This document shows, in pieces, positions 36,569-46,339 of a stretch of 64,000 nucleotides of DNA; positions within the stretch are counted from its first letter, which is position 1; each line of letters starts with the position of its first letter. The notes below the pieces were generated by a model. The model did not search any database and was not told the origin of the DNA. It saw only the letters and a program-made list of their open reading frames with translations. Made by a program: the position numbers and the translations under genes. Origin of the DNA: Microbacterium sp. BLY (GTDB lineage Bacteria > Actinomycetota > Actinomycetes > Actinomycetales > Microbacteriaceae); NCBI RefSeq assembly GCF_017939615.1, contig NZ_JAGKSR010000001.1:1922001-1986000 (forward strand). The letters are read 5' to 3'.

Positions 36569-38075
36569 CGGGAGCGGCGCCGGTGCCGGAACCACCGCGG
36601 CGGCGCCGACGGCGACGCGCCGGAGCGGGCTTGCCGTCGTGGTGCTCCTTGCCGGCCCCGTCGTGGGTGCCGGCGCCCTCGGCGCTGCGGTCGGCGGACG
36701 GCGCGGTGGACTCCCCACCGGACGCCGTGTCGCCGGAGCCGTCCGCGAACGTCGATCCGACCGCCGTGGTGCTGTTGCGACGACGACGGCGGCGGCGCGT
36801 GCCGCCCTCACCGGTGCCCTCGGCGGCCGCATCGGCGGCGCGCTCGGGGCGGCGGCTGCGCTCAGGCTTCGCGACGTCCTTCTTCGGAGCACTGACGAGT
36901 CGGCCCTTCGTCCCCTCGGGGATGTCCAGGTCGGTGTACAGGTGCGGGCTCGACGAGTAGGTCTCGACGGGCTCGGGCTGACCGAACTCGAGGGCGCGGT
37001 TGATGAGGGCCCACTTGTGCAGGTCCTCCCAGTCCACGAACGTGACGGCGATGCCGGTCTTGCCCGCGCGACCCGTGCGGCCGGCGCGGTGCAGGTACGT
37101 CTTCTCCTCGTCCGGGATGGTGTGGTTGATGACGTGCGTGACGTCGTCGACGTCGATGCCGCGCGCCGCGACGTCGGTCGCGACCAGCACGTCCTTCTTC
37201 CCGGCCTTGAACGCGGCCATCGAGCGCTCGCGCTGATCCTGGCCCATGTCGCCGTGCACGCCGCCGACGTTGAAGCCGCGGTCGCTGAGCTCGTCGACGA
37301 GGCGCTGTGCCGCGCGCTTGGTGCGCGTGAAGATCACGGTCTTGCCGCGCCCCTCGGCCTGCAGGATGCGGGCGATGACCTCGTCCTTGTCGAGCGAGTG
37401 CGCGCGGTACACGAGGTGCTTGATGTTCGCCTGGGTGAGCCCCTCGTCCGGGTCGTTGGCCCGGATGTGGATGGGGTTGGTCATGAACCGGCGGGCGAGC
37501 GCCACGATCGGCCCGGGCATCGTCGCGGAGAACAGCTGGGTGTGCCGCACCGCGGGGACCTTCTGGAAGATCTTCTCGATGTCCGCGAGGAATCCGAGGT
37601 CGAGCATCTTGTCGGCCTCGTCGAGGACGACCTCCGTCGCGTTCGACAGGTCGAGCAGGCGCTGGCCGGCGAGGTCGATGAGACGCCCCGGCGTGCCGAC
37701 GACGATCTGCGCGCCGGCCTTGAGCTGGTCGATCTGCCCCTCGTACGCCTTGCCGCCGTAGATGGCGACGACGCTCGTGGAGCGGTTGCTGGTGAGCAGG
37801 TCGATGTCCTCGTACACCTGCACCGCGAGCTCGCGGGTCGGGACGACGATGAGGGCCTTGACGCCGTGCTCCGGATCCTTGCCGAGGCGCTGCACGACGG
37901 GGATGCCGAAGCCGAAGGTCTTGCCGGTACCGGTCTTCGCCTGACCGATGATGTCCTGCCCCGGCAGTCCGAGGGGGATGGTCTGCTCCTGGATCGGGAA
38001 GGCATCCACGATGCCCTTCGCGGCCAGTGCGTCGACGATGTCCTGATCGATGCCGAGTTCGGCGAAAGTTGTCAC
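36555..38075 (-). CDS. RhlE-like DEAD-box RNA helicase
   Basis: This 506-aa helicase has Q motif FPIQEQTIPLGLPG, Walker A AKTGTGKT, PTRELAVQV, DEAD (EVVLDEADKMLDLGF), SAT (LFSATMPG), then FTRTKRAAQRL, VATDVAARGIDVDDV and HRAGRTGRAGKTG. The last 110 residues are low complexity, with two Arg clusters (TRRRRRRRNS and ARRRRRRRGG) probably binding RNA. It corresponds to RhlE (Rv3211-like, from memory) and neighbours the ferritin-like gene as in mycobacteria. GTG at 38075 is the likely start; upstream sequence up to 38267 is promoter and leader. It is paralogous to the helicase at 20612. Confidence 0.93.
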   Translation of the reverse strand: MTTFAELGIDQDIVDALAAKGIVDAFPIQEQTIPLGLPGQDIIGQAKTGTGKTFGFGIPVVQRLGKDPEHGVKALIVVPTRELAVQVYEDIDLLTSNRSTSVVAIYGGKAYEGQIDQLKAGAQIVVGTPGRLIDLAGQRLLDLSNATEVVLDEADKMLDLGFLADIEKIFQKVPAVRHTQLFSATMPGPIVALARRFMTNPIHIRANDPDEGLTQANIKHLVYRAHSLDKDEVIARILQAEGRGKTVIFTRTKRAAQRLVDELSDRGFNVGGVHGDMGQDQRERSMAAFKAGKKDVLVATDVAARGIDVDDVTHVINHTIPDEEKTYLHRAGRTGRAGKTGIAVTFVDWEDLHKWALINRALEFGQPEPVETYSSSPHLYTDLDIPEGTKGRLVSAPKKDVAKPERSRRPERAADAAAEGTGEGGTRRRRRRRNSTTAVGSTFADGSGDTASGGESTAPSADRSAEGAGTHDGAGKEHHDGKPAPARRRRRRRGGSGTGAAPVTGA

Positions 38076-38267
38076 TGTGTTCAGATGCCTGTCCGGCGAC
38101 CGTGCGATCGCCTCGTAAACGGATCCACGCCGTCTCGTGTGCCACAGGCGCGGGCCCCGCTCCGACGGCGGGGACACGCCCAGCCTACCGGAGGGGCGGC
38201 TCCGGACAGGAGAGGCGGCGTCCGCCGAGTATTGTGAACGACGTGGCCGACTCGGGAGGAACACGTC

Positions 38268-38981
38268 GTGGTTAAGTGGTTCTGGCAGCGCGATGCCGCG
38301 CCCCGGCGCACGCTCGCGTTGCGCAGCCGCGGAGAGCAGGGCGACGCGACGCGCGTCGACTTCGCGGAGCTCGCGCCCGAGCTCGACCGGTTCCTCGGGC
38401 AGGCGGCGTACCTGCAGCTGGGCTACTTCGAGACACTGACGCGGCTCATCCGCGGCACGCCCGAGCTCGCCGAGAAGGAGTCGCTCTCCCGCGCCGCCGG
38501 AGCCGCGCTCACCAAGCACCGCGGCATCGTCGACCTCATCGCGGCGCGCGGGGAGGATCCGACGCAGCTGATGCTCCCGTTCCGGGAGCAGCTCGACGCG
38601 TTCCGGCGCAAGACGATCGGAGCCCGCCCGCGCGAGACGCTGCTGGCGGTCTACATCACGGCGGGCATGCTCGACGACTTCTACCTGGCGCTCGCGTCCA
38701 GCTACGGCGAGACCGGTCGTCGGGTCGCCCAGATCCTCCGCGAGGACGACGCGCGGCACGAGATCGTCGCGATCATCCAGGAGACGATCGAGAGCGATGA
38801 GGAGTGGCGGTCGCTGCTGTCGATGTGGGCGCGCCGCCTCGTCGGCGACACGATCCTCGTCTGCCGGGCCGCGCTGCGGCCGGAGCTCCTCGCGGTCGAG
38901 GAGGCACGCATCGAGCCCGTCTACACGGAGCTGATGGGTGCGCACGCCCGGCGCATGGATGCGATGGGCCTCGCCTCTTAG
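38268..38981 (+). CDS. Ferritin-like fold protein (MiaE-2 type)
   Basis: This 237-aa predicted four-helix bundle belongs to the actinobacterial ferritin-like group (Rv3210c-like, from memory), related in fold to the tRNA hydroxylase MiaE. Possible diiron ligands are in QLGYFETLTRL, EKESLSRAAGAALTKHRG and REDDARHEIVAII. The exact set is not certain, so whether it binds iron is open. The GTG start has a good ribosome site (GGGAGGAA) and a -10-like TATTGT about 35 nt upstream. Its last 4 bp overlap the convergent small membrane protein gene. Confidence 0.82.
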   Translation: MVKWFWQRDAAPRRTLALRSRGEQGDATRVDFAELAPELDRFLGQAAYLQLGYFETLTRLIRGTPELAEKESLSRAAGAALTKHRGIVDLIAARGEDPTQLMLPFREQLDAFRRKTIGARPRETLLAVYITAGMLDDFYLALASSYGETGRRVAQILREDDARHEIVAIIQETIESDEEWRSLLSMWARRLVGDTILVCRAALRPELLAVEEARIEPVYTELMGAHARRMDAMGLAS

Positions 38982-39265
38982 ATCCCCAGAGCGGCGCGCT
39001 TGTGCACATCCGCACGACGGCGCGCTGCAGTGAGCCCCGCCGTCGCGAGGGCGGCGACCAGGACGGCGCCGAGGACGCTCGCGAGCCACAGCCAGACGCT
39101 GTCCTCGCCGACGCCCGCCCATTGCAGGCCGGTGTAGACGATCGCCGAGACGGCGGTCGCGATCGCGGGCGCGAGTGCCACGCCGCGCAGCTCGCGGCCG
39201 CCGATCAGGTAGTGCACGGCGATGCCGAGCACGCACGCGCCCACGAGGGCGAGGAGGATGTACAT
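38978..39265 (-). CDS. Small integral membrane protein
   Basis: This 95-aa protein has three predicted transmembrane helices (MYILLALVGACVLGIAVHYL, LAPAIATAVSAIVYTGL, VWLWLASVLGAVLVAALATAGL) and a short basic C-terminal tail. I do not recognise a named family. It starts 7 nt after the DUF3107 stop on the same strand, so the two are likely co-transcribed. It is convergent with the ferritin-like gene with a 4-bp overlap (TTAG read both ways). Probably a real gene, as the frame and hydrophobicity are consistent. Confidence 0.75.
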   Translation of the reverse strand: MYILLALVGACVLGIAVHYLIGGRELRGVALAPAIATAVSAIVYTGLQWAGVGEDSVWLWLASVLGAVLVAALATAGLTAARRRADVHKRAALGI

Positions 39266-39272
39266 GCGCGGG

Positions 39273-39497
39273 TCAGGCGACGAAGCCCACGCGACGCGAC
39301 TCCTCGGTGCCCAGCTCGATGTAGGCGAGGTTCGCGGTCGGCACGATGTAGGAGTTGCCCTTCACGTCGGCGAAGCTCACGTGCGAGGCGCTCTGCTCCA
39401 GCGCTGCGGCGACCTGGGTGCGGACCTCGTCCGCCGTGGCAGCGGTGTCGAAGCTCAGTTCGCGGCCGGTGTTGATGATGCCGATGCGGATTTCCAC
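39273..39497 (-). CDS. DUF3107 family protein
   Basis: This 74-aa protein matches the family known as TB9.4 or Rv3208A in mycobacteria (from memory): VEIRIGIINTGRELSFDTAATADEV, then VKGNSYIVPTANLAYIELGT. It is predicted to be a small alpha/beta protein of unknown function, very widely conserved next to adnAB in actinobacteria. The GTG at 39497 is supported by AAGGAGCACCC just upstream. The upstream in-frame extension runs antisense through adnA and is not coding. Confidence 0.9.
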   Translation of the reverse strand: MEIRIGIINTGRELSFDTAATADEVRTQVAAALEQSASHVSFADVKGNSYIVPTANLAYIELGTEESRRVGFVA

Positions 39498-39635
39498 GGG
39501 TGCTCCTTGAAGTTCGTCGGACGGGGCCAACTCTATCGCGCGCCGGGTGGGGGGAGAGCGGCCGCGGCGGTCGTTTCGCCGTGAGCGCACAGCCGTCGGA
39601 CGGAGGCCGTCGAGGCCGATGTCCCCTGCTCCCGA

Positions 39636-39641
39636 TAGCGT
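39636..39641 (+). promoter_or_regulatory. Leaderless-type -10 box (adnAB)
   Basis: TAGCGT, then GGAGGC, then ATG at 39648. Confidence 0.5.
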
Positions 39642-39647
39642 GGAGGC

Positions 39648-42600
39648 ATGATGTCGGATGCCGCCCAGCGAGCCGTGATCACGGCCGCCCCGACGGCGTC
39701 CGCGGTCGTCATCGGTGCCCCGGGGACCGGCAAGACCAGCACGCTCGTCGACCGCATGGTGCACCTGCTCGACGCCGAGGGGCTGCGCCCGGAGGAGGTA
39801 CTGGCGCTTACGCCCAGCCGGCAGGCGGCGACCGCCCTGCGCGACCGCATCGGCGTGCGGATCGGCCTGGCGACCCCGGGTCCGCTCGCACGGTCGCTGG
39901 GTTCCTTCGCGTTCCAGCTCGTCCGCGGCGCGATGGTGCGCGAGGGCGCGGAACCGCCCGCGCTGCTCACCGGCGCCGACCAGGACCGCATCATCGCCGA
40001 GCTGCTCGCCGGCGATGCCGAGGACCGGCGCATCCGCTGGCCCGAGTCGCTCAGCGAGCCCGTGCGCGCCTCGAAGGGCTTCCGTTCCGAGCTCCGCGCG
40101 TTCCTGGCCGAGTGCACCGAGCTCGGCGCGAGTGCGGACGAGCTCCGCGCCACCGGGGACGCGGTCTGGGCCGCGGCGGCGGACTTCATGGAGGAGTACC
40201 GCAGCGTGCTCGATGCCCTCAGGGCCGCGCACCGGGATGCCGCCGACCTGCTCAGCGAGGCCGCGGGCATCCTCCGCGCGGCCGACGCGCCGACGCTCGG
40301 CGCGCTGGCCCCGCTCCGCGTCGTCCTCATCGACGACGCCCAGGAGCTGACGCGCGGCGGCATCGGCGTCGTGCGCGCCCTTCGGGAGCGCGGCATCGCC
40401 GTGCAGGCGTTCGGCGACCCCGACATCTCCTCCGGGGCCTTCCGGGGCGCGAGTCCGGAGCTCTTCGCGCAGCTCGCCGGGGCGCTGGACGCAGTGCACG
40501 TGCTCGACGGCGCACACCGGCAGCACCCCCTCCTGACGACCCTCACGCGGACGGTGACGCAGGCGATCGGCGTGTCCGGCCGGGTCGAGCACCGCCGCGC
40601 CCCGGTGCCGGCGCCGGAGGACGACGGCGCGGACGTCTCGACCTTCCTCGCTCCGTCGCCGTACGAGGAGTTCGACCGCATCGCGGGCGTGATGCGCGAC
40701 TGGCACCTCAGCGCCGGGGTCCCGTGGGATCGCATGGCGGTCATCGCCCACGACACCCGGCAGGTGACGGCCCTGGAGACCGAGCTCGCTGCGCGCGAGA
40801 TCCCGACGCGGGCCGCCGGGGTGCAGCGACCGCTCGGCAGCGAGGGGATCGTCCGTGACATCGTCGGGATCGTGCGGCTCGCGCTCACCCCCGACGAGGA
40901 ACGGACGGTGCAGGCCTGGGAGGAGGCGCTGCGGACACCGTTCGGCGGCATGGACGCGATCGCGCTCCGCCGCCTGCGCGCGCGATTGCGGCACCTCGAA
41001 CTGGGCCAGGGGGGATCGACGCCCGCGCGGGAGCTGCTGCGCGCCGCGATGGCGGCGCCCGCGACGCTCACGCTCATCGACGCGCCGGAGTCGCGGACTG
41101 CCGAGCGGTTCGCCGAGACGGTCGCCGCGGTCGCCCGGGCCGCGGCCGCGGGGGAGACCATCCACGATCTCCTGTGGCGCATCTGGGACCAGGCCAGGGC
41201 CGTGGACGGACGGCGTCTGCAGGTGGCCTGGCGCGAGATCTCCCTGCTGCCCACCGGTGCCGAGACGGCACGGTCCCTGGATGCCCTCGTCGCGCTCTTC
41301 GATGCGGCGAAGCGCTTCGTCGAGCGGAGCCCCGACGAGCGTCCGGAGATCTTCGTGCGCGACATCCTCGACAGCGAGGTCCCGGAGGACACGCTGTCGG
41401 CACCCGAGCGGCCCGGCACGGTCACGCTGCTGACGCCGGCGACCGCCCTCGGGACGGAGTACGACGCGGTGGTGGTGGCCGGAGTGCAGGACGGCATCTG
41501 GCCCAACGTCCGGCTGCGCGGCGGTCTCCTCCAGACCTGGCGACTGGCCGACGCCCTCCTCGCTGCCCGCTCCGGGACCGCCGTCGAGGTACCGGGGGTG
41601 CTCGACCGTCGTCGGGCCGCGCTGCACGACGAGCTGCGGCTGTTCGTGCGGGCGATCTCGCGCGCGCGGCATCGGCTGCTGATCACCGCGGTGGACGACG
41701 ACGATCTGTCCCCCAGCGCCTTCTTCGGTTTCCTGCCGCCCCCCGGACCGCCGGAGCGTCATGCCTCCGCCGAGCACCCGCTCACGCTCCGCGGACTCGT
41801 CGCCCGCCACCGCCGTGTCCTCACCACGGTGCACGCCGAGCCGCTGCGTCGCGAGGCCGCCGGCCAGCTCGCCGTGCTCGCCAGGGAAGGCGTGCCGGGT
41901 GCGCATCCGCATGACTGGTACGGCATCACCCCGCCCTCCACCGCGGCGCCCCTGCGCGATCTCGCGGTCGCCGGGGCCCGCGTGTCGCCGTCCGCGGTCG
42001 AGTCCTACGAGGAGTGCGGCCTCAACTGGGTGGTGTCCGCGCTCGGCGGCGACACGGTGATGCCGCCCACAGCCGGGATCGGCACGATCGTCCATGAGGC
42101 GATGGAGCGCGTCCCGGACGGCGACCTCGAGCGCATGCGGGCGATCGTCGAGGAGCACTGGCCGGAGCTCGACTTCGAGACCGCCTGGATCGGTCGGAAG
42201 GAACGCCGGCGGGCCGATCTCTTCGTCGACCGGCTGCACAGCTATCTCGGCGAGGTGGCGAGGGACGGCGGACGCGTGCTCGGCAGCGAGGTGGAGTTCC
42301 GGTTCGCCGTGGACGTGTCCGGCGACACGGCGGTGCCGACCGTCCATCCGGTGGGGGAGGATCGCGGTCATCGGGCGATCGTGCACGGGTACATCGACCG
42401 CGTCGAGGCGTATCCTCCCGGCGCCGGTGAGCACGGCGCGGCTCGGGGGCGCGGGTGGGAGCCGATGGCCGGCGCCCCTGAGGGGGCGACGGTCGTCGTC
42501 GATCTGAAGACGGGCAAGACCGACCCGGAGTCGGACGGGGGCGTGCTCGACCACGCCCAGCTCGCCGCGTATCAGATCGCCGTGCAGGAAGGACTCGTGC

Positions 42601-42857
42601 CCGGTGCCTCGCCGGCGTCCCTGGGCGGCGCCCGTCTGGTGATCGTCTCGAAGACGCTGGCCAAGAGCGACTACCGGGTGGCGCATCAGCACGCGCTCGA
42701 CGGGGAGGCGCGGACGCGGTTCCTGCAGCGGGTCGCCGAGGTCGCCCGCGGAATGTCGGCGGCGAGCTTCACGGCTCAGGTGGAGGCGCATTGCGCCGAC
42801 ACCCAGCGCCGTGTGCACCCGTGTCGCATCCACACGGTGCCGGCGGTGAGCGCATGA
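39648..42857 (+). CDS. adnA: AdnA-like helicase-nuclease subunit
   Basis: This 1069-aa protein has an N-terminal UvrD-type motor and a C-terminal RecB/PD-(D/E)XK nuclease. Walker A is GAPGTGKT at 23-30. Motif II reads LIDDAQE (D229-D230) instead of D-E, which fits a weak or structural motor, as I recall for mycobacterial AdnA. Nuclease residues are H816, D917, D952 and K954 (DLKTGK). Three cysteines (C790, C1049, C1059) sit where AddB-like nucleases hold a Fe-S cluster, but the fourth position is T1052. With AdnB it would resect DNA double-strand breaks for recombination. It overlaps adnB by 4 nt. Confidence 0.9.
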   Translation: MMSDAAQRAVITAAPTASAVVIGAPGTGKTSTLVDRMVHLLDAEGLRPEEVLALTPSRQAATALRDRIGVRIGLATPGPLARSLGSFAFQLVRGAMVREGAEPPALLTGADQDRIIAELLAGDAEDRRIRWPESLSEPVRASKGFRSELRAFLAECTELGASADELRATGDAVWAAAADFMEEYRSVLDALRAAHRDAADLLSEAAGILRAADAPTLGALAPLRVVLIDDAQELTRGGIGVVRALRERGIAVQAFGDPDISSGAFRGASPELFAQLAGALDAVHVLDGAHRQHPLLTTLTRTVTQAIGVSGRVEHRRAPVPAPEDDGADVSTFLAPSPYEEFDRIAGVMRDWHLSAGVPWDRMAVIAHDTRQVTALETELAAREIPTRAAGVQRPLGSEGIVRDIVGIVRLALTPDEERTVQAWEEALRTPFGGMDAIALRRLRARLRHLELGQGGSTPARELLRAAMAAPATLTLIDAPESRTAERFAETVAAVARAAAAGETIHDLLWRIWDQARAVDGRRLQVAWREISLLPTGAETARSLDALVALFDAAKRFVERSPDERPEIFVRDILDSEVPEDTLSAPERPGTVTLLTPATALGTEYDAVVVAGVQDGIWPNVRLRGGLLQTWRLADALLAARSGTAVEVPGVLDRRRAALHDELRLFVRAISRARHRLLITAVDDDDLSPSAFFGFLPPPGPPERHASAEHPLTLRGLVARHRRVLTTVHAEPLRREAAGQLAVLAREGVPGAHPHDWYGITPPSTAAPLRDLAVAGARVSPSAVESYEECGLNWVVSALGGDTVMPPTAGIGTIVHEAMERVPDGDLERMRAIVEEHWPELDFETAWIGRKERRRADLFVDRLHSYLGEVARDGGRVLGSEVEFRFAVDVSGDTAVPTVHPVGEDRGHRAIVHGYIDRVEAYPPGAGEHGAARGRGWEPMAGAPEGATVVVDLKTGKTDPESDGGVLDHAQLAAYQIAVQEGLVPGASPASLGGARLVIVSKTLAKSDYRVAHQHALDGEARTRFLQRVAEVARGMSAASFTAQVEAHCADTQRRVHPCRIHTVPAVSA

Positions 42858-45800
42858 CCGCAGCATCCCCGGCCGCCGTCCTCTCGGCGACCGACATCGC
42901 CGCCGCGCTCGGACTGCCGACCCCGACCCCTGCCCAGCAGCAGGTCATCGAGGCACCGCTCGAGCCCGCGCTCGTGGTGGCCGGCGCCGGCAGCGGCAAG
43001 ACCGAGACGATGTCGGCCCGGGTCGTCTGGCTCGTGGCGAACGGCCTCGTCCGGCGGGACGAGGTGCTCGGTCTCACCTTCACCCGCAAGGCGGCCGGCG
43101 AGCTGGCGGAGCGCATCGGCGCCCGTCTCGCCGTCGTCGACGAGTATGGACGCCGCGGGCTCCTGCCGCATCTGTCCGAGATCGTGGCGGGGGACGCGCT
43201 GCGGCGCGTGGGCGAGGCCGCGCCGGGTCGTCAACGCGAACTCGTGCGCGCGCACGTTCTGGACGAGCTGGCGGAGCGGCACGGCACGGGATGGGTCCCT
43301 GGTGCGGCCCGCACGGCGGACGATCTCATGATCCGGCCGCGGGTGTCGACCTACAACGCCTTCGCCGACGGGATCGTCCGTGAGCACGCCGCCCGGATCG
43401 GACGGGATCCCGACGTGGCGATGCTGAGCCAGGCCGCGTCCTGGATGCTGGCGCGGGAGGTCGTCCTCCGCAGCGACCTGCCGGAGCTCGAGGAGGTCGA
43501 CTACGCACTCGGAACGGTCATCGACGCGGTGCAGCGGCTCGCCGGCGAAGCGCTGGACCATCGGGTGGACCTCGCCGAGGCGGAGCGGATCGCGATGGCG
43601 CAGGCCCTGGCGTTCGACCCGTACCGGGGCAACGCGGACGTCGAGAAGGCCGCCGTCAATCTGCGGAGCCTGCCGACCCTGACGCGGCTCGTCCGCGAGT
43701 ACATCGCCGAGAAGGACCGGCGCGGCGTGCTGGACTTCGCCGATCAGGTGGCGGGGGCGTACGACATCGTCGAGTCGGCGCCGGATGTGCGCGCGGAGCT
43801 CCGGGAGCAGCACCGGGTGGTGCTGCTCGACGAGTACCAGGACACCTCCGTGATCCAGACGCGGTTCCTCGCGGAGCTATTCCGCGACGCGGCGGTCATG
43901 GCGGTGGGCGACCCGCACCAGTCGATCTACGGATGGCGTGGCGCGAGCGCCGACAACCTCTACGCGTTCCCGCGGTCGTTCTCGAGCGCGGGCGGCGTCC
44001 GCACCTACAGCCTCATGACGAGCTGGCGCAACGATCGCGGCATCCTCGACGTCGCCAACCGCGTGCTGGAGCCGCTGCAGCGCCCCGGGCTCGACGTGCC
44101 GCCGCTGGAGGCACGGCCCGGCGCGGGCGAGGGGACGGTCGCCGTGCGCTACCCCTTCACCGTGGACGACGAGGCGGATGAGGTGGCGGCGTGGTTCGCG
44201 GAGCGGCGCGCGCGACACGAGGCGACGACGACCGCCCCGCACACCGGAGCGATCCTGTTCCGCTCCAAGCGGCACATGCAGACATTCGCGGCGGCACTCG
44301 CGGCCCGCGGGATCCCGCACCGCATCCTCGGTCTCGGCGGCCTGCTCGCCACCCCCGAGGTCGTGGACGTCGTCTCGACACTGCGGGTCGTGCATGATCC
44401 GACGGCGGGCTCCGCACTCATCCGGCTCCTCACCGGCCCTCGTTTCGGGGTCGGCGTGGCCGACATGGCGGCCCTGTACGAGCTGGGGCGGGCGTTGGCG
44501 GAACGCGACACCGCGCTGGTCCCGCTTCCGGAGGAGGTCCGTGCGCGCTTGCGGTCATCGCGTGGTGCCGACGAGGCGATCTCCATCGTGGACGCGGTCG
44601 ACGTCGTGCGCGCCGTGCGCGACGACTACCGGCTGCTGGAGGGCATCACGGCCGAAGGGCGAGCACGGATCCGCGCGGCGGGGGAGATGCTGGAGCGTCT
44701 GCGTCGCGCGTCGTCCCAGCCGATCCCCGAGCTGATCCGGCTCATCGAACTGGAGCTGCGGCTGGACATCGAGCTCGCGGCGAACGAGACCCGTGGCCCG
44801 GCGCGTGTCGCGGCCACCCAGCTCCGTGCGTTCGCGGATGAGGTGCGCGCCTTCCTCGCCGCCGACGAGCGCGGCACGATCGGCAGCCTGCTGGCATGGC
44901 TGGACAAAGCGGAGAGCACCGACGAGCTGATGCCGCGCCCCGAGCCGCCGGAGCCGGGGGTGGTCCAGCTGCTCACGATCCACGGTTCCAAGGGGCTGGA
45001 GTGGGATGCGGTGGCGGTCGTGCGCCTGGTCGTGGACGAACTGCCCGGACGCGTGTCCGACACGTCCGGCTGGTTCGGCTTCGGCGTCGTGCCCTTCGCC
45101 CTGCGCGGTGACCGTGACGCGCTGCCGCGCTTCGCCTGGGATCCCGATGAGGCGATGGGTGACGAGACCGATCCCGCCAAGCGGCTGAAGCTCGCACAGG
45201 CGTCGCTGTCGGGCGGGGTGACGAAGGCGAACCCGCACGGCGGCGCGCTCAAGCGGTTCAAGGACGCCTACCGGGAGTATCAGCGTCAGGAGGAGCGTCG
45301 CCTGGCGTACGTGGCGGTCACCCGCGCCAGGAGCGACCTGCTGCTCAGCGGAGCGCACTGGGCGGGGCAGAAGGCACCGCGCACGCCGAGTCCCTACCTC
45401 CAGGAGGCCATCGAGGTCCGGGGCCTCGAGGAGATCCCGACGGTGGACCCGGAGGACAACCCGTACGACGGCCCGGGCGCGACCCTGCACTGGCCCCTCG
45501 ACCCGCTCGGCGCCCGCCGAGGGGTGGTGAGCGCGGCGGCCGATGCCGTCGAGGAGGCGCTCCGCGACGGCACCGCCGCGCCCTCCGACGAGCTGCGGCG
45601 GCTGCTGGCCGAACGGGAGGCGCGTCAGCGGGGGACCGATGCGGAGGCGCCCACCCGGGTGCCGGCGTCGCGGTTCAAGGACTACGTGACGGATTACACG
45701 GGGACCCTGTCCTCCCTCGTGCGCCCGATGCCGGAGCGCCCGTACCGCCAGACCCGGCTCGGGACGCTGTTCCATGCGTGGGTCGAGCAGCGCTCGGAGC

Positions 45801-46339
45801 TCGTCGGCGTCGGCACCCGCGTGGACGAGGCGCTCTGGGAGCAGGACGAGGACGAGCCGGACGGCGACGCCCCCCTCGACGGCCTGGCACCGGGCGCCGC
45901 GGCGGACGCGGCCGATCTCGCGGCGCTGCAGGAGACGTTCGAGCGCAGCGAGTGGGGGCCGCTGCAGCCGCTCGCGGTGGAGATCGAGATCGACTTCGCG
46001 CTCGGTGCGGGTCTCCCGGGCGCGCGGCCGGGGGCGGCCGACGCCCACATCGTGATCTGCAAGCTCGACGCGGTCTATCGCCGCGCCGACCGCGGCGGCA
46101 GGATCGAGATCGTCGACTGGAAGACGGGACGAGCACCCCGCACAGCGCAGGAGCGGGAGGAGCGCATGCTCCAGCTCGCCCTGTACCGGCTCGCCTACCA
46201 CCGGCGCTTCGGCGTCCCCCTCGAGGAGATCGACGTGGCGCTCTACTACGTGGCCGACGATCTCGTGATCCGCGGCGACCGGGTCTACTCCGAGGAGGAG
46301 CTCTTCCAGCGCTGGAGCGCCGCCCGCGCCGCGCGCTGA
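42854..46339 (+). CDS. adnB: AdnB-like helicase-nuclease subunit
   Basis: This 1161-aa UvrD-type motor and nuclease is the active-motor partner of AdnA. Walker A GAGSGKT is at 44-50, motif II LLDEYQD has D326-E327, and GDPHQSIYGWRGAS, IHGSKGLEWDAV and LAYVAVTRAR are intact. The C-terminal nuclease shows H974, D1072, D1088 and K1090 (DWKTGR). The gene order adnA-adnB with a 4-nt ATGA overlap matches the known heterodimer. Its last 55 bp overlap the convergent kinase-fold gene. Identification rests on domain layout and synteny. Confidence 0.92.
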   Translation: MTAASPAAVLSATDIAAALGLPTPTPAQQQVIEAPLEPALVVAGAGSGKTETMSARVVWLVANGLVRRDEVLGLTFTRKAAGELAERIGARLAVVDEYGRRGLLPHLSEIVAGDALRRVGEAAPGRQRELVRAHVLDELAERHGTGWVPGAARTADDLMIRPRVSTYNAFADGIVREHAARIGRDPDVAMLSQAASWMLAREVVLRSDLPELEEVDYALGTVIDAVQRLAGEALDHRVDLAEAERIAMAQALAFDPYRGNADVEKAAVNLRSLPTLTRLVREYIAEKDRRGVLDFADQVAGAYDIVESAPDVRAELREQHRVVLLDEYQDTSVIQTRFLAELFRDAAVMAVGDPHQSIYGWRGASADNLYAFPRSFSSAGGVRTYSLMTSWRNDRGILDVANRVLEPLQRPGLDVPPLEARPGAGEGTVAVRYPFTVDDEADEVAAWFAERRARHEATTTAPHTGAILFRSKRHMQTFAAALAARGIPHRILGLGGLLATPEVVDVVSTLRVVHDPTAGSALIRLLTGPRFGVGVADMAALYELGRALAERDTALVPLPEEVRARLRSSRGADEAISIVDAVDVVRAVRDDYRLLEGITAEGRARIRAAGEMLERLRRASSQPIPELIRLIELELRLDIELAANETRGPARVAATQLRAFADEVRAFLAADERGTIGSLLAWLDKAESTDELMPRPEPPEPGVVQLLTIHGSKGLEWDAVAVVRLVVDELPGRVSDTSGWFGFGVVPFALRGDRDALPRFAWDPDEAMGDETDPAKRLKLAQASLSGGVTKANPHGGALKRFKDAYREYQRQEERRLAYVAVTRARSDLLLSGAHWAGQKAPRTPSPYLQEAIEVRGLEEIPTVDPEDNPYDGPGATLHWPLDPLGARRGVVSAAADAVEEALRDGTAAPSDELRRLLAEREARQRGTDAEAPTRVPASRFKDYVTDYTGTLSSLVRPMPERPYRQTRLGTLFHAWVEQRSELVGVGTRVDEALWEQDEDEPDGDAPLDGLAPGAAADAADLAALQETFERSEWGPLQPLAVEIEIDFALGAGLPGARPGAADAHIVICKLDAVYRRADRGGRIEIVDWKTGRAPRTAQEREERMLQLALYRLAYHRRFGVPLEEIDVALYYVADDLVIRGDRVYSEEELFQRWSAARAAR

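Noticed and set aside
39273..42866. 1197-codon minus-strand ORF ending in DUF3107
   Set aside because: Only the last 74 codons (DUF3107) are real; the rest is antisense of adnA.
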